64,000 nt of DNA from Sphingomonas turrisvirgatae (GTDB lineage Bacteria > Pseudomonadota > Alphaproteobacteria > Sphingomonadales > Sphingomonadaceae), in NCBI RefSeq assembly GCF_001721295.1, contig NZ_MDDS01000035.1:124001-188000 (forward strand), read 5' to 3'. Positions 14,853 through 24,576 of this stretch are shown here, piece by piece (position 1 is the stretch's first letter; each line of letters opens with the position of its first letter). The position numbers and the translations under genes are program-made. The notes beneath the pieces were generated by a model. That model was given only the letters and a program-made list of their open reading frames with translations, searched no databases and was not told where the DNA came from.

Positions 14853-16775
14853 TTACTGACACGCCAGGCATTCGTCGTAATCGGTGCTCTCGCCCAGGTC
14901 GAACTTGGGCGCGTCGATCGTGTTGTCGGCTTCGACGCCGCCGGCGAAACCGGCGCGCTGCACCGACTTGGATCGCAGATAATAGAGCGACTTGATGCCG
15001 AGCTCCCAGGCGCGGAAGTGGAGCATCAGCAAGTCCCACTTCTCGACGTCCGCCGGGATGAACAGGTTCAGCGACTGCGCCTGGTCGATATAGGGCGCAC
15101 GGTCGCCAGCGAGTTCGAGCAGCCAGCGCTGGTCAATCTCGAACGACGTCTTGAAGCAATCCTTCTCCTCCGGCGAGAGGAAGTCGAGGTGCTGGACGCT
15201 GCCGCCACGCTCGAGGATCGAATTCCAGACATTGTCGGAGTTCTTCGACTTCTCGATCAGGATCTTTTCGAGATACGGGTTCTTGACCGAGAAGCTGCCC
15301 GACAGCGTCTTGTGCGTGTAGATGTTGGCCGGGATCGGCTCGATGCACGCAGACGTGCCGCCGCAGATGATGCTGATCGACGCGGTCGGCGCGATCGCCA
15401 TCTTGCAGCTGAAACGCTCCATCACGCCCATGTCAGCGGCATCGGGACACGGGCCGCGCTCGACCGCGAGCTGCATCGAGGCTTCGTCGACCTGCGCCTT
15501 GATATGCTTGAAGATGCGCAAGTTATGCGTCTTGGCCATCGCGCCTTCGAACGGCAGGCCGCGTGCCTGCAGGAAGCTGTGGAAGCCCATGACGCCAAGG
15601 CCGACCGAACGCTCGCGCGCGGCGGAATAGGCAGCCTTTTCCATGCCCGGCTCGGCGCGGTCGATATAGTCCTGAAGCACATTGTCGAGGAAGCGCATCA
15701 CGTCCTCGATGAACCCCTTCTCGCCCTTCCACTCGTCCCAGGTTTCGAGGTTCAGCGAGGAGAGGCAGCAGACAGCGGTACGCTCGTTGCCGAGGTGATC
15801 CTTGCCGGTCGGCAGCGTGATCTCGCTGCACAGGTTCGAGGTCGAGACCTTGAGGCCCAGATCGCGATGATGCTTGGGCATGTTGTTGTTCACATGATCG
15901 GCGAACACGATGTACGGTTCGCCGGTCGCAAGACGCGTCTCGACCAGCTTCTGGAACAGCGCGCGGGCGTTGACCTTGCCGCGCTCGCTACCGTCCTTGG
16001 GGCTGCGCAGCGTCCATTCCTCGCCATTGCGCACCGCCTCCATGAAGGCGTCGGGGATCAGCACGCCGTGGTGCAGATTGAGCGCCTTGCGGTTGAAGTC
16101 GCCCGAGGGTTTGCGGATCTCGAGGAACTCCTCGATCTCAGGGTGCGAGATGTCGAGATAGCAGGCGGCCGAGCCGCGGCGCAGGCTGCCCTGGCTGATC
16201 GCGAGCGTCAGGCTGTCCATCACGCGCACGAAGGGGATGATGCCGCTGGTCTTGCCGTTCAAGCCAACCGGCTCGCCGATGCCGCGGACATTGCCCCAAT
16301 AGGTGCCGATGCCGCCGCCGCGCGAGGCGAGCCAGACATTCTCGTTCCAGGTATCGACGATGCCGTTAAGGCTGTCGGGCACGGAATTCAGGAAGCACGA
16401 GATCGGCAGGCCGCGGCCGGTGCCGCCGTTCGACAACACGGGCGTGGCGGGCATGAACCACAGCTTCGACACATAGTCGTAGATGCGCTGGGCGTGCGCT
16501 GCGTCGTCGGCATAGGCCGAGGCGACGCGGACGAAGAGGTCCTGATAGGATTCGCCGGGCAGCAGATAGCGGTCGCGCAGCGTTTCCTTGCCGAATTCGG
16601 TCAGCAGCGCGTCGCGCGAATGATCGACCTCGACCGGGAAGATGCGCGGGGCGACCGACTTGGTGTCGAGCCTCTTCTTCGCCGGTTCCGGCGCGGGCGT
16701 CACGCCGGCGAGAAGGTCTGCGGTGTCGGTCACGGTTTCACTCACGCTTGGTTCCTGCTGTTCCCTGAAGTCCAT
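14853..16775 (-). CDS. nrdA: Ribonucleoside-diphosphate reductase, class Ia alpha subunit, no ATP-cone
   Basis: Catalytic subunit that reduces ribonucleoside diphosphates with NrdB. It has 640 residues from the ATG at 16775, which follows GGGGGCAGGA; the longer open frame to 16961 runs over the promoter. About 80 residues precede the catalytic domain (DRYLLPGESYQDLF), too few and without sequence for an ATP-cone, so the overall-activity dATP switch appears absent. Active-site features are present (ISCFLNSVPDSLNGI, SNLCSEITLP with the radical-site Cys, ECLACQ at the C-terminus as the redox shuttle). A promoter with an NrdR-like box lies about 180 bases upstream. Confidence 0.97.
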   Translation of the reverse strand: MDFREQQEPSVSETVTDTADLLAGVTPAPEPAKKRLDTKSVAPRIFPVEVDHSRDALLTEFGKETLRDRYLLPGESYQDLFVRVASAYADDAAHAQRIYDYVSKLWFMPATPVLSNGGTGRGLPISCFLNSVPDSLNGIVDTWNENVWLASRGGGIGTYWGNVRGIGEPVGLNGKTSGIIPFVRVMDSLTLAISQGSLRRGSAACYLDISHPEIEEFLEIRKPSGDFNRKALNLHHGVLIPDAFMEAVRNGEEWTLRSPKDGSERGKVNARALFQKLVETRLATGEPYIVFADHVNNNMPKHHRDLGLKVSTSNLCSEITLPTGKDHLGNERTAVCCLSSLNLETWDEWKGEKGFIEDVMRFLDNVLQDYIDRAEPGMEKAAYSAARERSVGLGVMGFHSFLQARGLPFEGAMAKTHNLRIFKHIKAQVDEASMQLAVERGPCPDAADMGVMERFSCKMAIAPTASISIICGGTSACIEPIPANIYTHKTLSGSFSVKNPYLEKILIEKSKNSDNVWNSILERGGSVQHLDFLSPEEKDCFKTSFEIDQRWLLELAGDRAPYIDQAQSLNLFIPADVEKWDLLMLHFRAWELGIKSLYYLRSKSVQRAGFAGGVEADNTIDAPKFDLGESTDYDECLACQ

Positions 16776-17208
16776 CGTCCTGCCCCCGTACCCATTCGAT
16801 CCGACTCGGGGATGCAGCCTGATGGTACCATCGTGCGCGCCCGGGCGTGAGAACAAAAAGTGTCCATTCGCCCGCTCCAAGCCATGGCACGTCCAGGCCG
16901 CGATATGGGATCGCAGCCGCGTTTCACCAGTGCTTGGGCTTGTCCCCCGTCGTGACCACAAGAGATTGTGTCAGATCGCACGAGTTCGCAAGACGGTAAA
17001 TGAAGGCGCGCAAACTCGGCTCATCGCCGATTTGAGTCGGTTCATGGCGTGCCAATGGTACCGGGTCGGGCGCGACGCGCGGACCTTCCTCGCCTTTTCA
17101 GAAGGCAAGAGAACGAACTGCGAACCGCAAAAAAATCCGACAGCGAAATTCATCCACAGAAAAGTGATGTCGGCACCCGGCCGCGCGCGAGCGGCCTGCG
17201 TCCGTCGA
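16776..17208. other. Gene-free stretch of 433 bp upstream of nrdA
   Basis: It holds the nrdA leader (about 180 bases) and promoter, then the 3' side of the nuclease gene. Frames reading through it on either strand have no ribosome site and no family resemblance. An AT-rich patch (around 17130-17150) lies in the middle. Confidence 0.55.
16956..16991 (-). promoter_or_regulatory. nrdA promoter with NrdR-like box
   Basis: On the minus strand, a -35 TTGCGA (16986-16991) and a -10 CAATCT (16963-16968) are 17 bases apart. A 16-mer ACACAATCTCTTGTGG (16956-16971) covers the -10. It agrees with the NrdR consensus acaCwAtATaTwGtgt at 13 of 16 positions, including both conserved CxA and TxG ends. Only one box is convincing; the usual second box about 31 bases away is not seen. 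Confidence 0.6.
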
Positions 17209-17802
17209 TCAATCGCACCAGCCGGCGCGGCGTCCGCCTTCATAGGGTCGCGCCAACCCCTCCGCCACCAGCGTGTCGCCAACGCCGACGCCGTCGACCT
17301 GCACGATACGCAGCTTGCGGCCATAGCGGTCGGTGTCGCGATCGGCCGCTTCCAGAGTGACGGCCCCGCCGCTCAGTAGAGCCTGCAACCGGCGAGTCGC
17401 CGCCGTACCCAGCTCCGCCTCGCGATGGCAGCGCGCCGGGTGTGTTTCGGGCGTATCGATATCGGCGATCCGGATCTTCTCGCCGCCCATCCAGAAGGTG
17501 TCGCCATCCACGACGCAGTCGATGCCGCCGCCGCGGTGGCACAGGCCGAAGCTGGCGCGCGTACCGCTGCCGGCGCGATCCGGCGGTGAAGGCGCGTGCA
17601 AGCCCACGAGCGGTGCCGCCGCATCGGTCGGAGGGGCGCCCGGCCCCATCGTCCAGGCGATGCCGCCGCTGATCCCGGCCAGCGCGGCGCCGGCAAGGAC
17701 CGCGAGGTCGGCGAAGCGAAACCTGGGTCGGCGCGCATCGGTGCGACGGCGCGGCGCGGAGCTGCCGCGATGGTCGCGATGCAGTTCGAACGGATGCTTC
17801 AT
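17209..17802 (-). CDS. Membrane-anchored thermonuclease (SNase) family protein
   Basis: Protein of 197 residues. A basic N-terminus and one membrane helix (residues about 30-50, LAVLAGAALAGISGGIAW) are followed by a proline-rich linker and a staphylococcal-nuclease fold from about residue 92. The fold shows IDCVVDGDTFWMGGEKIR, then IADIDTPETHPARC, and the C-terminal DRDTDRYGRKLRIV with the second catalytic Arg region. The catalytic Asp and Arg-containing motifs look intact. Extra cysteines (GLCHRGG, GIDCV, PARCHRE, WCD) suggest disulfides in the periplasm. The start has no good ribosome site. Confidence 0.88.
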   Translation of the reverse strand: MKHPFELHRDHRGSSAPRRRTDARRPRFRFADLAVLAGAALAGISGGIAWTMGPGAPPTDAAAPLVGLHAPSPPDRAGSGTRASFGLCHRGGGIDCVVDGDTFWMGGEKIRIADIDTPETHPARCHREAELGTAATRRLQALLSGGAVTLEAADRDTDRYGRKLRIVQVDGVGVGDTLVAEGLARPYEGGRRAGWCD

Positions 17803-17953
17803 GCCGCAAGTCGTAGGACGAGGCGGTCACCAAATCCTTGCCAGACGGGCCGGGATCGGCGCGGCTTCCCGCCGAAACGGACCGACCGCGATTCGACCCC
17901 GGAACGGATGCACTTGGCGCCGAAACGGATGCGCGGCGCGCTAGACATGCGGC

Positions 17954-18136
17954 ATGAGCCAGCCCGAACCGATCACCTTCGTCTGCGCGAGCTGCGCATC
18001 CTCCAGCGTGACGCGCGAGGCGTGGGCGGCGTGGGACGTGGCGGCGCAGCGCTGGTCGCTGGCCGAGCTGTTCGACTATGCCTTTTGCCATCGCTGTCAT
18101 CGCCGCATCGTGATCGAAACGCGTCGGGCGGGCTGA
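17954..18136 (+). CDS. Small zinc-ribbon-like protein (60 residues)
   Basis: Protein of 60 residues with two Cys pairs, FVCASCASS near the N-terminus and FCHRCHRR near the C-terminus, around an acidic/aromatic core (REAWAAWDVAAQRWSLAELFDYA). The spacing fits a single four-Cys zinc site. Similar small proteins with a DAWADWD-like middle are common in sphingomonads (from memory). Function unknown; it could be a regulator or an adaptor. It stands alone between the nuclease and the MFS gene. Confidence 0.72.
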   Translation: MSQPEPITFVCASCASSSVTREAWAAWDVAAQRWSLAELFDYAFCHRCHRRIVIETRRAG

Positions 18137-18284
18137 GGGGCCGAGCCGTTCAGGCCGCCCTGCCCCCCGAACATCTCCCCCGAACATCGCCGCCGGAGCT
18201 TATGTCGTCGGCGATGACGGCCGTTGCCAGTAATAGGCCATGACCCTAGGCTGGTCGCGAGCGATGCGGCGCGGGGGAACGGCC

Positions 18285-19556
18285 ATGGACGAAACGGCCA
18301 CGCCGCGACAGCCGGTCACCCGCGCCTCGATGCTGGTCGCCGCCTTCTCGACCATCGTCGAATGGTATGATTTCACCCTCTACCTCTATTTTGCGACCGT
18401 CCTGTCGCGCGTCTTCTTCGGGGCGGGCGCGACGGCGCTGGCCGGGACGCTTGGCGGGTTCGCCATTGCCTATCTGATGCGCCCGCTCGGCGCGGCGGTG
18501 TTCGGGCATTTCGGCGATCGATACGGTCGACGCCCGATGATGCTGGCCTCGATGGCGCTGATGACCGCGGCGATGCTGGCGACGGCGCTGTTGCCCACCG
18601 CCGCGCAGATCGGGCCCGCCGCCGGCGTCCTGCTGATCCTGCTGCGCTGCGTGATGAGCTTTTCGGTCGGCGGCGAGTATACCGGGGTGGTCGCCTATCT
18701 GCTGGAGGGCGCACGGGTCGAGCGGCGCGGCCTCATCACCTCGTCCGCATCGGCGGCGAGCGAGGTCGGCGCCCTGCTCGCCGCCGGCGTCTCGGCCGCA
18801 ACAGTGTCCAGCCTGGCGCCCGGGGCGCTGGAAAGCTGGGGCTGGCGCATTCCCTTCTTCATCGGCGCGGGCCTTGCCAGCCTCGTCCTGCTCGCGCGCT
18901 CGACCATGCAGGAGTCGCCCGAATTCGAGCGGCAGCAGGCGATCGGCAGCGTGCCCGCCCGGCCGCTGCGGCACGCGCTGCGCCACTATCGCCTCGCCAT
19001 CGGCCGGGGCTTCGCGATCTCGGCGCTGGGGTCGATCACCTATTATGTCGGCATCACCTATGTCCCGGCCTTCCTCACCCAGCATGGGGCGATGAGCGAG
19101 GGCGATGCGCTGTGGCTCGCCACGGCGGCGGCGGTGGTCGTGATCCTCGTCACGCCCGCGGTCGGCTGGCTCAGCGACCGCGTCGGGCGACGGCCGGTGC
19201 TGATCGGCCTTTGCGCCCTCGCCATTCTGCTGCCCTGGGGCATGTTCGCGTTGCTGACGAAAAGTGCCGGCCTCGCGCTACTCGCCGCGCTCATCCTGGC
19301 CGCCCTGGGTGGCGGGGTCAGCGCAGTTGGCGCAGTCGCCACGGCGGAACAGTTTCCAGGCGAGGGCCGGCTGACCGGCCTCGCGCTCGGGGCGACTGCC
19401 GCCACCGCGATCTTCGGCGGTTTCGCGCCTTATCTCGCACAGCTTCTGACGACGCTCGGCAACTCGCCGGCCGCTCCCGGCCTGTTGATGGTGGCCGTGG
19501 CGGTCGGCGTGCTGCCGGTGCTGCTCAGGCTGCCCGAAACCCGACCCCGAGCTTAG
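18285..19556 (+). CDS. MFS metabolite:H+ symporter (ShiA/KgtP/ProP-like)
   Basis: Twelve-helix transporter of 423 residues. Signature loops are present: WYDFTLYLYF in helix 1, GHFGDRYGRRP between helices 2 and 3, and DRVGRRPVLIG between helices 8 and 9. The family imports organic acids, betaines or shikimate; the substrate here is unknown. I chose ATG 18285, which has a GGGGGA upstream and the normal N-terminus; 18240 is an alternative start. The gene ends overlapping the convergent DUF885 stop by three bases. Confidence 0.9.
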   Translation: MDETATPRQPVTRASMLVAAFSTIVEWYDFTLYLYFATVLSRVFFGAGATALAGTLGGFAIAYLMRPLGAAVFGHFGDRYGRRPMMLASMALMTAAMLATALLPTAAQIGPAAGVLLILLRCVMSFSVGGEYTGVVAYLLEGARVERRGLITSSASAASEVGALLAAGVSAATVSSLAPGALESWGWRIPFFIGAGLASLVLLARSTMQESPEFERQQAIGSVPARPLRHALRHYRLAIGRGFAISALGSITYYVGITYVPAFLTQHGAMSEGDALWLATAAAVVVILVTPAVGWLSDRVGRRPVLIGLCALAILLPWGMFALLTKSAGLALLAALILAALGGGVSAVGAVATAEQFPGEGRLTGLALGATAATAIFGGFAPYLAQLLTTLGNSPAAPGLLMVAVAVGVLPVLLRLPETRPRA

Positions 19557-21361
19557 GCGCTCGCCACTCGCCGGGCATCTTCCTCGACCAGCCGTTCAAG
19601 GATGGTGAGCGGCACCGCGCCGCGCCGGATCACCTCATGAAACCGCTTCACGTCGAACTTGTCGCCGGCGATCGCCTGCGCCTTGGCCCGCGCGCGCACC
19701 CAACTGGTGTGCCCGATCTTGTAGCTGCAGGCCTGGCCCGGCTGGGTACAATAGCGTTCGATCTCACGCTGCGAGCGGGGCCGGGCGAAGCCGACCGTAT
19801 CGACCATGTAATCGGTCGCCTGTTCGCGGGTCCACTTCTTGGCGTGAATGCCGGTGTCGATCACCAGCCGGGCGGCGCGGAACAGGAAGGATTGCAGATA
19901 GCCCGCGCGCTCCAGATCGCCGGCATAGGCGCCCAGTTCGTCCGCGACCTGCTCGGCGTAGAGCGCCCAGCCTTCGCTATAGGCGCCGAAGAAGCTGAAC
20001 TTGCGCAGCAGCGGACCGGCGGCCCCCATCGCTTCGCTCAGTTGCAAGTGATGGCCCGGCAGCCCTTCGTGATAGGTCAGCGAGGGCAGCGTGTATTTGG
20101 GCCAGTCGGCGACGCTCTTGAGGTTGATCCAATAGATCGCCGGGCGCGAACCATCGAGCGCGGCGATATGATAATAGCCGTTCGACGCGCCGTCCTGAAT
20201 CTCGACCGGCACCGCACGGATTTCCAGCGGCGCCTTGGTCGGATTGTCGAACATGCGCGGCAACAGCGCGCCGACCTTGACGTTGTCGGCGTTCAGCGAC
20301 TTGATCAACTCGGCCCGGCCGGCGGGCGTGTCGGGGTAAAGCTGATCGGGCCGGTTGTTCAGCGCGGTCAGCCGCTCGCCAACCTTGCCCTTCGTCAGCC
20401 CCTGCTTCTTGAGGATCGCATCGAGCTGTGCGGTGATCTGCGCGACTTCCTCCAGCCCGATCTTGTGCACCTCGTCGGGCGTGAAGTTGGTGGTCGTCGC
20501 CTGAGCGAGTGCGGCGGCATAGATCGCGTCGCCCTGCGGCACGTCCCACACCCCTGAGGTCTTGCGTGCGCTTGCGCGCTGCTGCCGGATGAGCGCCATC
20601 TGCCGGTCGAGCGCCGGATAAACCGACGTTTCGATGATCTTTGCGGCGCGTGTGCCCCAATCGCCGGCAATGCCCTTGGCCGCGGTGCGCTCGATCAGCG
20701 ACTTGGCCATGCTGTTGTCGATCGGCGCGGGGCTGCGCAGCTTGGCCATCTGGTCAAGCGTGAGGTCTAGCGAAAAGTCCGGCGCGAGGATGCCGCGCTT
20801 GCCGAGATCGGCCTGCGCCTGCGTATCCCAATCCAGCGCCTGCCCCACCTGGCTCAGGCGCGACAGCAGCGCCTCGGCATCGTCCTTCGTCGCGATCGTG
20901 TGCGTGGAATTGAGGAAGTCGGGCAATTCGAAATAGACGCCGCCTTGCTGGAAGATCGCGAACGGGCGCTGCACCGAATCGAGCTTGAACTTGTCCGCGG
21001 TCAGTTGCGATTCGAGCGAATAGCTCACCACCTCGCGATTGAGTTTCGCCGCTTCGGACAGGGATGCGGGATCGACGGCCTGGATGCGCGCCAGCCCTGC
21101 CCGGGTGTCGGCGAGGACGGCCACCTTCCCGGCGGGTGAGCGATCGTCGAGCTTGCCCTTGGCCGGCCCCTTGTCGAACCCGATCTGAGTAGCGGTTTCG
21201 GGTGAGCGTGCGATATAGTTGGCCAGCACTTCGTCGAAGATCTTGTTGAGCGCCGCATCTGCCGGTCCGGCCGCTGGCTGCGCAGCCTGCCGGGCGAACG
21301 CGGGCGTTGCGGCCAAGGCGGCGGTCGCCGTGCCCGAAGCGAGGAAGGTGCGGCGATCCAT
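19553..21361 (-). CDS. DUF885 family protein, Tat-exported
   Basis: Protein of 602 residues with a twin-arginine signal (MDRRTFLASGTATAALAAT, cut near AFA). DUF885 proteins resemble metal-dependent carboxypeptidases. The metal motif HEGLPGHHLQLS is visible around residue 430, followed by FGAYSEGWALYAEQ and the usual C-terminal QACSYKIGHTSW segment. Substrate unknown; a periplasmic peptidase is likely. The start follows AAAGGA. It is transcribed towards the MFS gene and shares the stop region with it. Confidence 0.9.
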   Translation of the reverse strand: MDRRTFLASGTATAALAATPAFARQAAQPAAGPADAALNKIFDEVLANYIARSPETATQIGFDKGPAKGKLDDRSPAGKVAVLADTRAGLARIQAVDPASLSEAAKLNREVVSYSLESQLTADKFKLDSVQRPFAIFQQGGVYFELPDFLNSTHTIATKDDAEALLSRLSQVGQALDWDTQAQADLGKRGILAPDFSLDLTLDQMAKLRSPAPIDNSMAKSLIERTAAKGIAGDWGTRAAKIIETSVYPALDRQMALIRQQRASARKTSGVWDVPQGDAIYAAALAQATTTNFTPDEVHKIGLEEVAQITAQLDAILKKQGLTKGKVGERLTALNNRPDQLYPDTPAGRAELIKSLNADNVKVGALLPRMFDNPTKAPLEIRAVPVEIQDGASNGYYHIAALDGSRPAIYWINLKSVADWPKYTLPSLTYHEGLPGHHLQLSEAMGAAGPLLRKFSFFGAYSEGWALYAEQVADELGAYAGDLERAGYLQSFLFRAARLVIDTGIHAKKWTREQATDYMVDTVGFARPRSQREIERYCTQPGQACSYKIGHTSWVRARAKAQAIAGDKFDVKRFHEVIRRGAVPLTILERLVEEDARRVASA

Positions 21362-21434
21362 TGGCGGTCCTTTCAGCGGTGTGCTGTCAGACTAGCGCAC
21401 CTGCCGCGCCGCGCAAGAAAGGATCAGCGCAACC

Positions 21435-23525
<2,091 letters not shown>

Positions 23526-23572
23526 CGGCTCAAGATGGTGCGAGAATGTGCTGCTTTGCAATAGGTTTGCAC

Positions 23573-23601
23573 GAAAACGGGCGCCGGAGACCCGACGCCC
23601 G
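23573..23601 (-). terminator. Terminator after the small periplasmic protein gene
   Basis: A 10-bp stem CGGGCGTCGG / CCGGCGCCCG with one mismatch and a short loop, read on the minus strand and followed by TTTT. It lies between the stop at 23626 and the Rel gene. Confidence 0.72.
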
Positions 23602-23625
23602 CCTAACCTGTGTCAGAAACGCAAC

Positions 23626-23937
23626 TTACTTGGCGCGGGCGTTGCACGCCTCGAGCGCTGCGGCGTCGAACGCGGTGCTGCCGGCACTGAATGCCGAAAG
23701 CGCGCCGATGCGGGCGGCCGCGCGCTCGCACATCACCTTGTCCTGGGTGGGCGTCTTGGGCGCGGTGCACACGCCGTCGTTGCACTTCCATACCGTATTG
23801 GCGGTGACGAAAGAGGCCTTCTTCGGAGCGACGGCAGCGGTCGCGGCATAATAGCCGCCCGACTGCGCCAGCGCTGCGGCGGGGGTCAGCGCGGCCAGCG
23901 AAAGCGCGGTGGCGGTGAGCGAGGCAAAGCGGATCAT
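23626..23937 (-). CDS. Small periplasmic protein, CC_3452-like
   Basis: Secreted protein of 103 residues: signal peptide (MIRFASLTATALSLA to ALAQ), then YYAATAAVAPKKASF, a cysteine pair in WKCNDGVCTAPK, and two further cysteines (VMCERA, EACNAR). The pattern matches small proteins named after Caulobacter CC_3452 (from memory, moderate certainty). The start at 23937 follows GGGAGAA. It is divergent from the HxlR regulator, with repeat elements in between that may control both. Function unknown. Confidence 0.78.
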   Translation of the reverse strand: MIRFASLTATALSLAALTPAAALAQSGGYYAATAAVAPKKASFVTANTVWKCNDGVCTAPKTPTQDKVMCERAAARIGALSAFSAGSTAFDAAALEACNARAK

Positions 23938-23963
23938 CACGGTTCTCCCTGGGGCGTGCAACA

Positions 23964-24006
23964 TTAAGTTGCGAAACGCTACTTATCTCGATAGGTTTTA
24001 AGTTGC
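23964..24006. promoter_or_regulatory. Repeated TTAAGTTGC elements between divergent genes
   Basis: TTAAGTTGC occurs at 23964-23972 and 23998-24006, 34 bp (about three helical turns) apart, followed by GCAAC / ACAGGTTTAAG variants up to about 24045. The region separates the CC_3452-like gene from the HxlR gene, so it is a candidate operator for HxlR. Confidence 0.5.
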
Positions 24007-24081
24007 AACAAGAAACCTTTGCTGCATTGCGACAGGTTTAAGCTGTTTGTCCACCGTCAATTTTCAGGTAGTTTCGCCGTC

Positions 24082-24576
24082 ATGGGTCACAACGGACTGC
24101 GAGAGCCGCTTCGCCAGCTCGCCGCGAGCTGCAGCCTCCCCGCCGCGCTCGAAGCGATGGGTGAGCGCTGGTCGTTCCTCATCCTGCGCGGTTCGTTCAA
24201 CGGCCTGTGCCATTTCGAGGAGTTCCAGTCCGAGCTCGGCATCGCGCGCAACATCCTCGCCAACCGGCTCGCGAGGCTGGTCGACCACGGCATCCTGGCG
24301 CGGCAGACCTGTGACGACGATCGCCGCAAGGTCGAGTATCGCCTGACCGAAAAGGGTTTTGCGCTGCTGCCGACCATGGTGGCGCTGCGGCAATGGGGCG
24401 AGCGGTGGGAAACCGGCATGCCCGCCACCCCGGTGCTGGTGGACGCGCGCGACCACCGCCGCATCGCGCCGGTCCAGGTGATGAGCCATGACGGCCGCAT
24501 CCTGGGCAAGCACGACCTGCTCTGGTCGCTACCCGAAAATGTCGTGGGCGAGACGGTCGAACAAGCGGCGGAGTAA
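24082..24576 (+). CDS. HxlR family transcriptional regulator
   Basis: Winged-helix regulator of 164 residues. The HxlR core is clear: CSLPAALEAMGERWSFLILR, then CHFEEFQSELGIARNILANR and the wing DHGILARQ...DRRKVEYRLTEKG. A further about 50 residues (PVQVMSHDGRILGK) extend past the usual about 110-120, as in many actinobacterial and sphingomonad members. A cysteine next to the first helix could sense electrophiles, as in other family members. I chose ATG 24082; the frame is open to 24019. It converges on the diguanylate cyclase gene with no spare bases. Confidence 0.9.
   Translation: MGHNGLREPLRQLAASCSLPAALEAMGERWSFLILRGSFNGLCHFEEFQSELGIARNILANRLARLVDHGILARQTCDDDRRKVEYRLTEKGFALLPTMVALRQWGERWETGMPATPVLVDARDHRRIAPVQVMSHDGRILGKHDLLWSLPENVVGETVEQAAE

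Noticed and set aside
14853..16961. 702-residue version of NrdA
   Set aside because: The extra 62 residues read through the leader and the promoter/NrdR box, have no ribosome site and no similarity to an ATP-cone.
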